Shown here piece after piece: positions 1 to 9,414 of a DNA stretch of 64,000 nt; within the stretch, counting starts at the first letter, position 1; each line of letters begins with the position of its first letter. A program made the translations under genes and the position numbers. A model generated the notes under the pieces. It was not told the DNA's origin. It was given only the letters and a program-made list of their open reading frames with translations, and did no database searches. The stretch lies in contig NZ_KB899638.1 in the NCBI RefSeq assembly GCF_000378405.1, positions 153,861-217,860 of the forward strand. The letters run 5' to 3'. The DNA is from Succinimonas amylolytica DSM 2873 (lineage in GTDB: Bacteria; Pseudomonadota; Gammaproteobacteria; Enterobacterales; Succinivibrionaceae).

Positions 1-2
1 AT

Positions 3-3000
3 ACCATTCAGAAATACCTTCAGCCCAAGGTGCTGCAAAACAGCGGCTGCTACAACTTCGATATCTGGGCCAACAACTTTGTAAATATTGATTTCGACAA
101 ACAGGTCAAGATGACCGGAAATGATGTTCAGATCAAATTGCAGTTCAAGGAATTTAAAAACCTTGACGGCCTTCTGAATCAGTTCTGGCAGTGCGGCGAT
201 TTCGTAACCACCAAATCCCTCGTGGGCAAAGAGGGCTTTGTTTTGCCGGAGGTAAAGAGGGAAGCCGTGCTCATTGAACCCACCGAAAGCCAGAACAATC
301 TCATTACGAAGCTGACTCAGCGCATGGCCGCCGTGGAAGCCCGCCAAGTGGCTCCGGAAGCGGACAACAAGCTCTGCATTGCCAGCGATGCCCGCAAGAT
401 CGGTCTTGATCCGCGGCTCCTGTCAAAATCAAATCTGGAAAGAATGGATCTGTCCCCGGCTCAGGCAGGATACGGCAATAAGCTGGAAACCGTGGCCGAC
501 AATGTGAGCCGGATCTGGAAGGAGACCGCTGCCTCCCGCAGCACTCAGGTATTGTTTTCCGATTTAGGCACTCCGAAAAAGGGGGAATTCAACGTTTATG
601 ACGGCATGAAGGATCTCCTTATGCAGCGGGGCGTAGCGGAAAAGGAAATCGCCTTCATCCATGACTTTGATACCGACGAGAAGAAGAAAAGCCTTTTTGA
701 ACGCCTCAATGCCGGGGATATTCGCATCGTTATCGGCAGCACTCAGAAGCTCGGCACCGGGTGCAATTTCCAGAAAAAGCTGATCGCAGCTCACCACATT
801 GACGCTCCCTGGCGGCCCTCTGACTTCACCCAGCGTGAAGGAAGAATAGTCAGGCAGGGCAATGAGAACAAGACTGTTCAGATCTACACGTATTCCACCA
901 AGAAAACCTTCGACGCCTACATGTTCGACATGCTGGCCCGAAAACAGGAATACGTAACCTCAATATTCTCAGGAAAGGAAAAGTCTCAGCGTGTGGAAGA
1001 TGTGGGCGGCATTGAAATGAATTACAAGGAAATGAGAACCTTAACTTGCGGTAATGAAAAGCTGAAGCAAAAGCTCGACCTTATGGATCGTCTGGAGCAA
1101 TACAAGATGTCCCTGAAGTTTGAAAAGCAGAAGCTCAATCACCTGTCTCAGGATATTCTTCTCGGCTTGCCGAACCGGATCGAGGCCTGCAAGCTCGGCA
1201 TCAAGAACTTGCAGCAGGTATCTGAGCTGATCAGCAAATATCCCGTGGTTAAAAACGACAAGAACGAGACCGTGTTTCCCGGTTTTGAAAAGGGGGACGG
1301 GCAGCTTATTACCGACAAAAAGGAATTTATGCAGTTTTTGGAGAACTCCCCGACCAATTGCCTTATCGGCAAGTATCGCGGCTTCCCGGTATATATGTTC
1401 CATGTCCGGGACAACACCGGGCAGATGGCCAGAAGAACGGCTATCGCTCCCTCGGAGCTTTCCGGATTCAATATGATGAATTACGGAAGAGACCAGCGGA
1501 ATACCACCCTGATCTATGCCGGTTTGACCAATAACTGGGATCAGAAGATCTCCAAATTCGAGTTTGACCTGAAGGAGCACGAAAAGGAGCTGGCCAAGCT
1601 GGAGCATGAGCTTAAAGGCTCCGATGTCAGCCAGAACAGCATCAAGAAGGAAATCGAGCACTACGAATCCCTGATCGCCGCGTGTGAAAAGGAGCTCTCG
1701 TCTCTGGAATCCATTGATGAGTCCGAAGTTGCAGATCTTATCAATGTCGAAAACGCCGACACCGATTCCCTCAAGGACGTGGACTGCGATGTGAATGAGG
1801 TGGAGGAAAGCCTCAAAAAGCTTGAGGAGCCCGAGGATGAAGAGAGCGAGGAGAAGAAGCTCGAGTATTCTCTGCCGCATGAGGAATTGCATGAGAACCC
1901 GAATGAGGCAGAGAAAAAGGCAGAGTCAGAGAAGGATGCAGAGAATAAAGTCCGGAATGAAAAGCTGTTTCAGGAGGTGGACTTCGTTCCGGAAATCGAG
2001 GATGACCGGAAGAACTTTATTGATGTTCCTTACCGGGATAAGGACAAAGTAAAGGCTTTGGGGGCGAAGTGGGATATTCAGAACAAGTCATGGTTCATTC
2101 CCGAAGGCCTGGACAAATCCAAGTTTGCCGAGTGGCAGCCCAAGGAGCGGAAGGAGCCGGAAAAACTCGACTACATCAAGGTTCCCAAAACCGAAAAGGA
2201 CGAGGCCAAGGCCCTCGGAGCAAGGTGGGATTCCGCCAGAAAATCATGGTTCATTCCTGCCGGAGTGCCCAAGGAGAGATTTGCCAAATGGCCTGCGGCT
2301 GCTCCTGAAAATAATAAGGAAGCCAAGCAGGAGAACTTCGGCCCGAAGGTCTATCTTCACGTTGCCTTCAGCGACAAGGACACGGTGAAGGCTATGGGGG
2401 CGAAATGGGATATTAAGCAGAAGCAATGGTATTGCCGGGAAAACAAGAAGGAGAAATTCTCCGCATACCTGAATCCGCTTCCCAAGGAGAGCAATCATAA
2501 GCAGCCTTTGGCAAACACGGACTACATCAACCGGGAGCCTAACGCTCAGGCTGCCATGCTGCGGGATCTTGCGGCAGCAGGCGTCCGGATCACCGACATC
2601 TCCATCCGGAATTGCTCAACCCTGCGAGTCCCCTTAATTGATGACAAGCCCGGAGAAAAGACCGGCAGCCTGACCATTCATCTTGACGGCGTACCCAACC
2701 TGAAATTCACCAATTTCAGGCATCCGGAGCTCTCCATCCCTTCCGGAAGCACCCAAATGGCCCGGGTGTATGTGGGGGATCTTGAAAAGACCAAGCAGGT
2801 GTCCCTGACCTCGGCTCAGGAACTGAAAAACACCCAGGAAAAGGGGCGGGAGCTTATAAAGGCGCAGGCCGAGGAAAAGCAGAAGGAAAGGGAGTCTCAG
2901 GCAAAGCAGGCCCAGAAAAAGAGCGCCTATTTCAAGACGCTGCCCCTTGCTGCCGAAGACTCGCCATACCTTGTAAACAAAGGGATCAAGCCCACGGCAG

Positions 3001-3584
3001 ATCTGCATCAGAACAAAGCCACCGGAGATCTTTTTGTGCCGTTCTATGCTGCCGACGGAACCCTTAAAACCACGCAGATCATCCATCAGGACGCCCGTAA
3101 GCAGTTTATTGAACACGGCGAAATGAAGGGGAGCTTCCATCCTCTCGATGGCATGGACAGCCTCAAAACCTCTAAGCTTGGGATCTACATCTGCGAAGGC
3201 TACGCCACCGCCAGCACGATTCGGGAAGCTACCAAGGGGAATGTTGCGGTAGTCTCCGCGGCCAACTGCGGAAACCTTAAGGAGGTAGCCGTTTCCATTC
3301 ATGCGATGTTCCCGGACAAGCCTATCGTGATCTGCGGCGACGATGACCAGCACAACACCGTAAATTCCGGACGTTCCCATGCGGAAGCAGCAGCAGAGGC
3401 CGTAGGCGGCACCGCGGTATTCCCGGTATTTGATGAACAATCCCGCGGCACCGACTTTAACGACATGGCCAGCGAAAAGGGCATCGAGTCCGTCCGGGAA
3501 GTGCTGCGTAACCAGTACCGGCTCCACAGAGCAGCAGGCTCAGAAGGGCAGCCGGAAATTCCGCAGGCAGGGCGCAGCCGTTAA
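3..3584 (+). CDS. Giant polyvalent protein, 3' part (SNF2-type helicase C-lobe, DUF5710 repeats, Toprim), copy A
   Basis: The reading frame is open to the left edge of the window, so this is the 3' part of a longer gene; the GTG at 30 is only the first possible start codon. The protein lines up with the C-terminal third of the 3580-residue protein at 50952-61694. Visible in order are the helicase C-lobe with LGTGCNFQKK and QREGRIVRQGN near 750-870; a charged coiled-coil stretch at about 1540-1980; three DUF5710 units (ALGAKW...W) at about 2014-2470; and a TraC/Toprim-type end with ICEGYA near 3190 and CGDDD near 3335. Polyvalent proteins of phages and conjugative elements combine such domains. 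Its GC-rich codon use differs from copy B. The N-terminal part is outside the window, so presence of a methylase or ArdC domain is unknown. A role on transferred DNA is inferred. Confidence 0.85.
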   Translation, partial: TIQKYLQPKVLQNSGCYNFDIWANNFVNIDFDKQVKMTGNDVQIKLQFKEFKNLDGLLNQFWQCGDFVTTKSLVGKEGFVLPEVKREAVLIEPTESQNNLITKLTQRMAAVEARQVAPEADNKLCIASDARKIGLDPRLLSKSNLERMDLSPAQAGYGNKLETVADNVSRIWKETAASRSTQVLFSDLGTPKKGEFNVYDGMKDLLMQRGVAEKEIAFIHDFDTDEKKKSLFERLNAGDIRIVIGSTQKLGTGCNFQKKLIAAHHIDAPWRPSDFTQREGRIVRQGNENKTVQIYTYSTKKTFDAYMFDMLARKQEYVTSIFSGKEKSQRVEDVGGIEMNYKEMRTLTCGNEKLKQKLDLMDRLEQYKMSLKFEKQKLNHLSQDILLGLPNRIEACKLGIKNLQQVSELISKYPVVKNDKNETVFPGFEKGDGQLITDKKEFMQFLENSPTNCLIGKYRGFPVYMFHVRDNTGQMARRTAIAPSELSGFNMMNYGRDQRNTTLIYAGLTNNWDQKISKFEFDLKEHEKELAKLEHELKGSDVSQNSIKKEIEHYESLIAACEKELSSLESIDESEVADLINVENADTDSLKDVDCDVNEVEESLKKLEEPEDEESEEKKLEYSLPHEELHENPNEAEKKAESEKDAENKVRNEKLFQEVDFVPEIEDDRKNFIDVPYRDKDKVKALGAKWDIQNKSWFIPEGLDKSKFAEWQPKERKEPEKLDYIKVPKTEKDEAKALGARWDSARKSWFIPAGVPKERFAKWPAAAPENNKEAKQENFGPKVYLHVAFSDKDTVKAMGAKWDIKQKQWYCRENKKEKFSAYLNPLPKESNHKQPLANTDYINREPNAQAAMLRDLAAAGVRITDISIRNCSTLRVPLIDDKPGEKTGSLTIHLDGVPNLKFTNFRHPELSIPSGSTQMARVYVGDLEKTKQVSLTSAQELKNTQEKGRELIKAQAEEKQKERESQAKQAQKKSAYFKTLPLAAEDSPYLVNKGIKPTADLHQNKATGDLFVPFYAADGTLKTTQIIHQDARKQFIEHGEMKGSFHPLDGMDSLKTSKLGIYICEGYATASTIREATKGNVAVVSAANCGNLKEVAVSIHAMFPDKPIVICGDDDQHNTVNSGRSHAEAAAEAVGGTAVFPVFDEQSRGTDFNDMASEKGIESVREVLRNQYRLHRAAGSEGQPEIPQAGRSR

Positions 3585-3610
3585 CCGGAACCCGTAACCG
3601 TAACAACAGA

Positions 3611-3639
3611 GCGGAGAGAGTGTTTTAAAGTCTCTCCGC
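3611..3639 (+). promoter_or_regulatory. Intergenic hairpin upstream of partner gene A
   Basis: A perfect 9-bp stem (GCGGAGAGA / TCTCTCCGC) with an 11-nt loop lies between the giant gene and the next start. The following TTTTGGAGAAAG holds the ribosome binding site. The same stem sequence recurs at 61719-61740 in front of the paralogous gene, so it is conserved by position. The T run is too short for a convincing terminator; an mRNA processing or translation-control element is as likely. Confidence 0.5.
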
Positions 3640-3654
3640 ATTTTGGAGAAAGCA

Positions 3655-5712
3655 ATGACAGACAGCAACAGTTTCAAGCAGGACAACGGATATCAGACTC
3701 CTGAATATTCATTTTCTCTTCCTGAAGAACCTTCAAAGAAGGAAGAGGCAACGGCGGCAAAAATTAACGACTGCACCAAATACAACTGGCACCTTCGGGA
3801 AGATGCCCAGAGTCCGGGAGATTTCTTTATTCGCTACGACAGCGAAGCGATTGACCATGACCACAAGGGAAAATTCAACACCACGGACATTGTTAATGCA
3901 ACGCTGGAGGGCGACGTCTATACCTTTGAGACTCAATCCGGTTCCATTTACAAGTTTGATAAAAACAAGCTCACCGATGTCCTCTCAAACAGCATTATTA
4001 TTCAGAGCCGTTATCACGCTGATCAGGAGGAGTACGAGGAATATAAGGAAGAATCCGCAGCATTAGATAACGCCCAAGGCGAGATAAGCAACTCCGAAGC
4101 CGAGATACCAATATATGACGGCTCTCTGACTCCGGAAGAAGCTGAAATAAGCGAAGGCAGGGCGGATGACTCCTTGATTGACGAAATCTTTGAGACAGCG
4201 GCGCCGGAGTCGCAGCCATCTCATGATGACAAAGACCGCAACGAATCGGCCCCCGGGGAACAGAATTCCGCTCCGGTATTCAAACCGGAAATTATGGTGG
4301 TGTTTGACCAGGAAGGACTTCAGGAAACAGCAAAACGATCTCCTGAAAATCTCGGACAGACTAACCAGCAGAATAAGGGACAAACAGGCGAGCAGGATTA
4401 CCCGGCAGAAGAAGACAGCCTGCAAACCGAGGAAAGGCATGATCATTTTCAGAGCAGCGACAGCAGTTCTCTCCATGACAATGAAATAAATCCCGAACCG
4501 GAAAAGAAGCCGGAAAGGCCGAAGGTGAAGCTGGGCAAAACACCGGAGCCGCCCAAGAAGAGCAAGAGCGAAGACACATTAATAGGCAAATTGAAATCAA
4601 AGCTGACAGACACCAGATTCGACGATTTTAAGTTCTCAAACGTGAACTTTGATAAGGAGCATCACAATCTGTCCTTCGACACCCCCATAGAACATGACGG
4701 CGAAATCCTGAACGTTAAATTCCGGATCAACAACTTAGACAGCACCCCAAAATCAATGATGGGGAAGTTCGTGCATACCTTTACCAAGGGCAAGGATCAG
4801 GATCCCAAAAGGGCATTAAAAAACATCTCAAATCCCGAAATGAAAGGGACGATCAGAATGTGGGTTACCGCCCCCAACGGGGAAAAGGTATGCGTCTATG
4901 AAGCCAAAAAGGGCAGTCTGAGCTCCTTCCTCAATAAAGCTCCCAAACCCGTGCTGACACCTCGCCCGGATCTGGGATGGGATGAATACAAGATCAACGA
5001 AATGGCCAGAAAACTGGGCCTGCCCACCGCAAAGCTGGAGGAACGCGTCGACATAAATTTAGGGCGAGAGGAGGGCAGTCAGAAGAAGCCTGAAACAAAA
5101 TCAGACAGAGGAGAGAAAGACCGGGAACTTGAGAGCATGAAAGCTCAAAACGCCGAAGACAAGGCCAAAGTTGAACATGAAAAGCTGGGCAAGCAGAATG
5201 CCGAGGCCCGGGAAATCCCTGCTCAGTCAGATACGCCTATCAGCTCCGATGACAACATCAGCAGATCCGCTGATAACCAGAAAATCCAAAATGACATCGA
5301 TGAAGTACATATGTCAGCTCAGCATACCGAGCGGCAGGAACAAAGGGCCCAAAGTTCAAGCAAAGCAGAGAAAGCCCAAGCAAAAAACGACCCCGCAAAG
5401 AAACCGCAGAGCGGCAAGAGCGTCATTCAGGAGGACACCAATCAAAATGCCCGGAAACCTGACAAGAGATCTAAATGGGTGATGATCAACGCGGCAATAG
5501 ATCCCGCCTATTCTGATGAACTCAAAGAATTAGGGGCCCGGTACAGTTCCGAAAGAGAGCGGTGGTTCATTCCTCCCGATAAGGATCTGAACGATTTTAC
5601 GAAATTCGTGAATCCTCCTCCTTCTGCCGTAAGAAACGAGGATAACAAAGAGAGGACGCAGGTGAATACGCAGACCCAAACTCAGGTGCAATCCCGGGGA
5701 CGAAGCCGTTAA
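3655..5712 (+). CDS. Partner protein A of the giant polyvalent protein (C-terminal DUF5710-like)
   Basis: A 685-residue hydrophilic protein. I prefer the ATG at 3655, with GGAG at 3645-3648, over the upstream TTG at 3643, because the paralog starts at an equivalent ATG. It resembles the protein at 61758-63704 in four blocks: an N-terminal module around YNWHLRED and SGSIYKFDKNKL; a central module with GTIRMWVTAPNGEKVCVYE; a block with DNQKIQNDIDEVHM; and a degenerate DUF5710-like end (LGARYSSERERWFIPP). The middle is acidic and low-complexity. It ends in an arginine-rich tail (SRGRSR). It lies directly downstream of giant gene A, as its paralog lies downstream of giant gene B, so the two probably work together. 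No enzyme motif is recognised and the function is unknown. Confidence 0.85.
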   Translation: MTDSNSFKQDNGYQTPEYSFSLPEEPSKKEEATAAKINDCTKYNWHLREDAQSPGDFFIRYDSEAIDHDHKGKFNTTDIVNATLEGDVYTFETQSGSIYKFDKNKLTDVLSNSIIIQSRYHADQEEYEEYKEESAALDNAQGEISNSEAEIPIYDGSLTPEEAEISEGRADDSLIDEIFETAAPESQPSHDDKDRNESAPGEQNSAPVFKPEIMVVFDQEGLQETAKRSPENLGQTNQQNKGQTGEQDYPAEEDSLQTEERHDHFQSSDSSSLHDNEINPEPEKKPERPKVKLGKTPEPPKKSKSEDTLIGKLKSKLTDTRFDDFKFSNVNFDKEHHNLSFDTPIEHDGEILNVKFRINNLDSTPKSMMGKFVHTFTKGKDQDPKRALKNISNPEMKGTIRMWVTAPNGEKVCVYEAKKGSLSSFLNKAPKPVLTPRPDLGWDEYKINEMARKLGLPTAKLEERVDINLGREEGSQKKPETKSDRGEKDRELESMKAQNAEDKAKVEHEKLGKQNAEAREIPAQSDTPISSDDNISRSADNQKIQNDIDEVHMSAQHTERQEQRAQSSSKAEKAQAKNDPAKKPQSGKSVIQEDTNQNARKPDKRSKWVMINAAIDPAYSDELKELGARYSSERERWFIPPDKDLNDFTKFVNPPPSAVRNEDNKERTQVNTQTQTQVQSRGRSR

Positions 5713-5725
5713 CCCCCGCAATCTC

Positions 5726-5772
5726 CCCAAGTCAGGGCGCGTTGCTTATCAGCGCGCCTTCATCTGACTGGG
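5726..5772 (+). terminator. Strong stem-loop after partner gene A
   Basis: Directly after the stop codon, GTCAG plus GGCGCG pair with CGCGCC plus CTGAC, with a small bulge and an 11-nt loop. There is no clear T run, so it may be a terminator or an mRNA 3'-end stabiliser. The rest of 5713-5933 shows no gene. Confidence 0.4.
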
Positions 5773-5933
5773 AAATCAGAATTTTTCCGATCCTTAAAAC
5801 CGGATAAAAACACATCAGATCTCACAAATTTCTATTCTTTACCCTCTGCAATGAGTCTCTGCAGCATATCTGCGCACGTTTTATGCAATAAGTTTTCTGT
5901 TTGTATTTACGTTGATGAACAGAGGATTTTGTG

Positions 5934-6845
5934 ATGAAAGTTATGAGGAAAGTTGTGGATCGAGACACCGCATTGATTGAGGATTTCTACGAATATCTGA
6001 TGTATGAACGCTGCTTCAGTACCAAGACGTGCACCGAATACGTCAAAGAAGTAAGCCATTTTATTGACTACTATAACCTGATACATATGAGGGATAATTC
6101 AAAACTGTATTCATTCGAACTCAAGGATGTTGAAGGTTATGTTGAAGTAAAATCAAGAACGTCATCTAATAGCTCATTACGCTGGGTTATTTCATTGCTG
6201 GTTACATTATCAAAATTTCTGAGAAGCCAAAATTTGAGGGATGATGTTATAGTATATGATTTCAGACCTCGGGTTCAGTATGTCAAAAAAGATTACATTG
6301 ACAAAGAAACGATTATCAGGTTAATTAACTCTCCGAACGAAGAAAATCCGATTGGCCTGAGAGACAAAACAATATTGTATCTTTTGTATTCCACCGGGAT
6401 GAGAGTGTCAGAACTGGTTAGCCTGAAGATAAACATGGTTAATTTTGCTGAAAAGAAAATACGAATTTTAGGCAAGGGAGACAAAGAGCGTATTGTATTA
6501 TTTGACGACACTACTGCATTACTGCTGAAAAAGTACATTTCCGAAGTCAAACCCAAGAATTACATTTTTTTCAACAGCAAAACACAGAGACCTCTTACAA
6601 TTTACACGATTGAATACATGGTGAGAAAATACGCAAAACAGCAGGACATTGATTGCACAATAACACCGCATTCATTAAGACGCTGCTTTGCATCGCACCT
6701 TTGTGAAGCGGGAGTAGGTATGGAGCAAATACAAGAGTTACTGGGCCATTCATCCGTATCCACTACAGAGAAATATGTTATAATATCAAAAGAATTTGTT
6801 ATAAACTCGGCAAGAACGATAATAAACAAAAGAAAATGTATATAA
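5934..6845 (+). CDS. Tyrosine recombinase/integrase (XerC/D-like)
   Basis: A 303-residue site-specific recombinase. An N-terminal SAM-like core-binding domain (about 10-110) is followed by the catalytic domain with the full active-site set: R157 (TGMRVSEL), K181 (LGKGDKER), H246 and R249 (PHSLRR), H272 (LLGHSS) and the nucleophile Y281. The ATG at 5934 is chosen because AGAGG lies 10 nt upstream; a GTG directly before it is the alternative. It could resolve multimers or integrate/excise the AT-rich island to its right, which carries BREX; a serine resolvase lies at the island's other end. Its AT-rich composition resembles the BREX island rather than the GC-rich gene to its left. No core recombination site was identified with confidence. 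Confidence 0.9.
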   Translation: MKVMRKVVDRDTALIEDFYEYLMYERCFSTKTCTEYVKEVSHFIDYYNLIHMRDNSKLYSFELKDVEGYVEVKSRTSSNSSLRWVISLLVTLSKFLRSQNLRDDVIVYDFRPRVQYVKKDYIDKETIIRLINSPNEENPIGLRDKTILYLLYSTGMRVSELVSLKINMVNFAEKKIRILGKGDKERIVLFDDTTALLLKKYISEVKPKNYIFFNSKTQRPLTIYTIEYMVRKYAKQQDIDCTITPHSLRRCFASHLCEAGVGMEQIQELLGHSSVSTTEKYVIISKEFVINSARTIINKRKCI

Positions 6846-7152
6846 GTATTATGATGAGCATAGCCATTTAAAGTGTTATGCCGCCATGTAAACTCAGTGC
6901 TTCTGATCATCTTATATCCAAATAAACTGCTGGATTCAGCTTGTTTGCAGGTGTAACATTCGCAATTACAGCTTATAATGAAAAATTAGAGGTGAAACGG
7001 CGAGAGAAAATCAGCAGGCCATATTGAAGAAATATGGGACAAAACTGGTGAACAAAAAGGAACAAATCAGGGATCTTAAATTGTCAGAAAAAAGGAGTAC
7101 TTGAAAAAGCAAGCAGTTTAAACTGATTCGTGCAATTAGTAAAGTGCAGATA

Positions 7153-7174
7153 CCCCCGTAATCGGGGGGTTTTT
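7153..7174 (+). terminator. Rho-independent terminator
   Basis: CCCCCG-TAAT-CGGGGG followed by G and TTTTT reads as a plus-strand intrinsic terminator. It lies 300 bp after the tyrosine recombinase and separates it from the convergent BREX operon. The 6846-7152 stretch otherwise shows only short open frames without a convincing start. Confidence 0.75.
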
Positions 7175-7175
7175 C

Positions 7176-7320
7176 TTATCCAAATAAGCTTAAGAACCAA
7201 AGAAAGCAGTAAATAAGCGCTGCAATTATCAAAGCAGTAGTCACTAACCCGCAGCAAACTCCTAATGTCTTAGCGAAATTAAGCTCTGGTTTGGAGTTTA
7301 ACTTATCTGCATAAGCTAAT
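7176..7320 (-). pseudogene. Remnant of a small membrane-protein reading frame after brxL
   Basis: Immediately after the brxL stop codon, a minus-strand frame runs open for about 50 codons to a TAA at 7176-7178. Its end contains a plausible membrane segment (TTALIIAALIYCFLWFLSLF). The frame has no ATG, and the nearest ATG is out of frame and stops after four codons. It could be the 3' end of a truncated small gene or a gene inactivated by a frameshift. It resembles nothing I can name. Confidence 0.3.
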
Positions 7321-7332
7321 CCTATTGAAAAA

Positions 7333-9405
7333 TTATTTGTTTATTTTTATGAATGTTACTTCATAAGCTTTACAAGGTCTTAGCTCAGGAAGATATGTAA
7401 GAACATCAAATGCATCACCACCAAAACTCTGATACACATCAAGACCTCTATCAAGACTAATCTTCCAACCAGTATCTGTCTCAATATGCCTTGCGTGAAT
7501 TGTTCTTGCAGTATCGTATTCCCAGGTGAAGATTAAGCCAAAGCGAGCAAGAGACTCCTTCATCTTGTTGAAGTTCTCCTCCTGCTTATCTCCTTTAAAC
7601 TCATCCTCAATAGTTATAAGATGAACCTCGATTTCTTCAAGAGGGTAATTCATTTGGACAATTGATACTAATAACTCCATTAGATTTCGTTGCTGGAAGA
7701 AATTTCTAATATAAGGATCTGTAATAGAGAGTTTTTTGCATCCTTTCAGATACGGAGCAACTAGCTCATTTAATGAGAATCCTTTTTGATTTTCTTTGAT
7801 CTCCTCATGCTTCTCTTCAAGAACATGCTCTTTTATGGCGTTAATTTGTGTTTCATTTGCAGGGGCTTCTACTGCAGTTTGATGTTGATCTGCTGAAGAG
7901 GTTGGTACAGCTTCAGGAACGCCATGGAAGTAGATATCGTGAAACTCTATTTCCTCAAGAGTTTGCACTGGTATTTCTTTGAAAGGCTCACAGTTCTTAA
8001 AGAAAACAAAGTTAGTTCTATTGAAAGTAGAATCTATTCTTAAAAGCTGATCTTTTACTCTTTTACGGCCTTCAATAGCAACGGTAAGCAATTCTTTGGT
8101 TTCATCTTCAGTGGCATCATTGTTAGGGAAGATGATTTTCATAAGACCGGAAAATGTCTTTTTTATACCGTCACGATCTCGGGCAGATATATCTTCTCCA
8201 AGAGTAAAGAATTTATTAAATTCTGCTGAATAATCATCATTACGTAATGCTCTTAGGATCTCAGCAAAGTAATCAACTACAAATCCATATCCTGATGAGA
8301 ACATATCCTGTCGAAGATTATCTACTTCCCAGCCAGGATTAAAACAGTGAATTCTATCTAAGAAAGCAGAATCATGGTATTTATCTGGCAAATCTGCAAA
8401 CAAATCAGAAGTCTTTAGCATATAAGGCACAGTATGAGATGTATTGCCGACAAATACCATAGAAGCTTCTGCTCCCATGGTTTGAGTTCCTCTTGAGAAG
8501 GTTTTATTGGCCATGTAGTTTTTCATGATATCTACAAGGGCCTTATCTATCTTCTTCTGGTTGCCGGCAAACTCATCAAAAGCGACACAGTCCCAGAATC
8601 CTACTAAGCCGATCTTGCCATTGCTGTTATTAACAAACAGCTTGGGCACAGTAACTTCTCCTCCGGAAAGAAGCATTCCATGAGGGGAGAATTCAGAGTA
8701 AATATGAGATTTACCTGTTCCCTTTGGACCTAACTCCATGAGGTTATAGTTGCGTTCGCAGAATGGTATAAGTCTGCATAGTTGAATGAACTTGTTCCTG
8801 CGACTGAATACTTCTGGATTTAATCCCATGCTCTGCATGATGAAGTCTATCCACTCATCCATTGAGAAATTCTTTCTGCCTTCTTTGTAGCCATCTACAT
8901 CAGAACGAGCCATCTGAATTGGCTTTAAAGACGACAGTAACCAAGGAACAACTTTTGGATCTTCAACATGGTAATATTCAACTTCTGCAATGCACCAAAT
9001 ACCAGAAACTAGAAGTTTCGGATTCTTCTTAATTGTCTGGGAGCCAACAATAACCTTGTTTATCCCCAAGTTAAAGAATGATGCTTCATAGGTATCATCT
9101 TTTTCATTCAGAGTAACACTGATTTTATCAATGACCTTTTGTCGACCTATTTCCTTGATATTCGACCTGATAAGTTCCGCTTCATTTTTATGCACATAAT
9201 GGTGGCTTAAGATTTCCTTTACTGACTGAATACCAGATTGAATACTGTCTTCATCTGAGGTTGTACAATACTGACCAAGCAAATATTCGAGTACATATGA
9301 AGGAACAATAGCATTGCCACGGATCTCTTTGACCAGATCTTTCCGGACAACGCATCCTGTAAATACCTGATTTATTTTCTGATCTAATGAGGATAACTTA
9401 GTCAT
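7333..9405 (-). CDS. brxL: BREX type 1 protein BrxL (Lon-like AAA+ ATPase)
   Basis: A 690-residue protein that closes the BREX operon. The Walker A motif GPKGTGKSH lies near residues 225-233 and a Walker B-like FDEFAG follows. BrxL of type 1 BREX is a Lon-protease-like AAA+ protein that forms rings on DNA and is needed for blocking phage but not for host methylation. The start ATG has a good ribosome binding site (AAGGAG, 5 nt upstream) and follows pglZ by 9 nt, indicating translation from the shared mRNA. Length and position are as expected for an intact brxL. Confidence 0.95.
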   Translation of the reverse strand: MTKLSSLDQKINQVFTGCVVRKDLVKEIRGNAIVPSYVLEYLLGQYCTTSDEDSIQSGIQSVKEILSHHYVHKNEAELIRSNIKEIGRQKVIDKISVTLNEKDDTYEASFFNLGINKVIVGSQTIKKNPKLLVSGIWCIAEVEYYHVEDPKVVPWLLSSLKPIQMARSDVDGYKEGRKNFSMDEWIDFIMQSMGLNPEVFSRRNKFIQLCRLIPFCERNYNLMELGPKGTGKSHIYSEFSPHGMLLSGGEVTVPKLFVNNSNGKIGLVGFWDCVAFDEFAGNQKKIDKALVDIMKNYMANKTFSRGTQTMGAEASMVFVGNTSHTVPYMLKTSDLFADLPDKYHDSAFLDRIHCFNPGWEVDNLRQDMFSSGYGFVVDYFAEILRALRNDDYSAEFNKFFTLGEDISARDRDGIKKTFSGLMKIIFPNNDATEDETKELLTVAIEGRKRVKDQLLRIDSTFNRTNFVFFKNCEPFKEIPVQTLEEIEFHDIYFHGVPEAVPTSSADQHQTAVEAPANETQINAIKEHVLEEKHEEIKENQKGFSLNELVAPYLKGCKKLSITDPYIRNFFQQRNLMELLVSIVQMNYPLEEIEVHLITIEDEFKGDKQEENFNKMKESLARFGLIFTWEYDTARTIHARHIETDTGWKISLDRGLDVYQSFGGDAFDVLTYLPELRPCKAYEVTFIKINK

Positions 9406-9414
9406 TATTTCTCC

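Noticed and set aside
1041..1892. 283-codon minus-strand frame antisense to the coiled-coil part of giant gene A
   Set aside because: Leucine-rich product expected from the complement of Lys/Glu-rich helix codons; not a membrane protein.
2634..3527. 297-codon minus-strand open frame antisense to giant gene A
   Set aside because: The sense strand encodes conserved DUF/Toprim sequence; the antisense product has no recognisable features.
3643..3654. TTG start for partner protein A
   Set aside because: It lies on the ribosome binding site of the better ATG at 3655, which aligns with the paralog's start.
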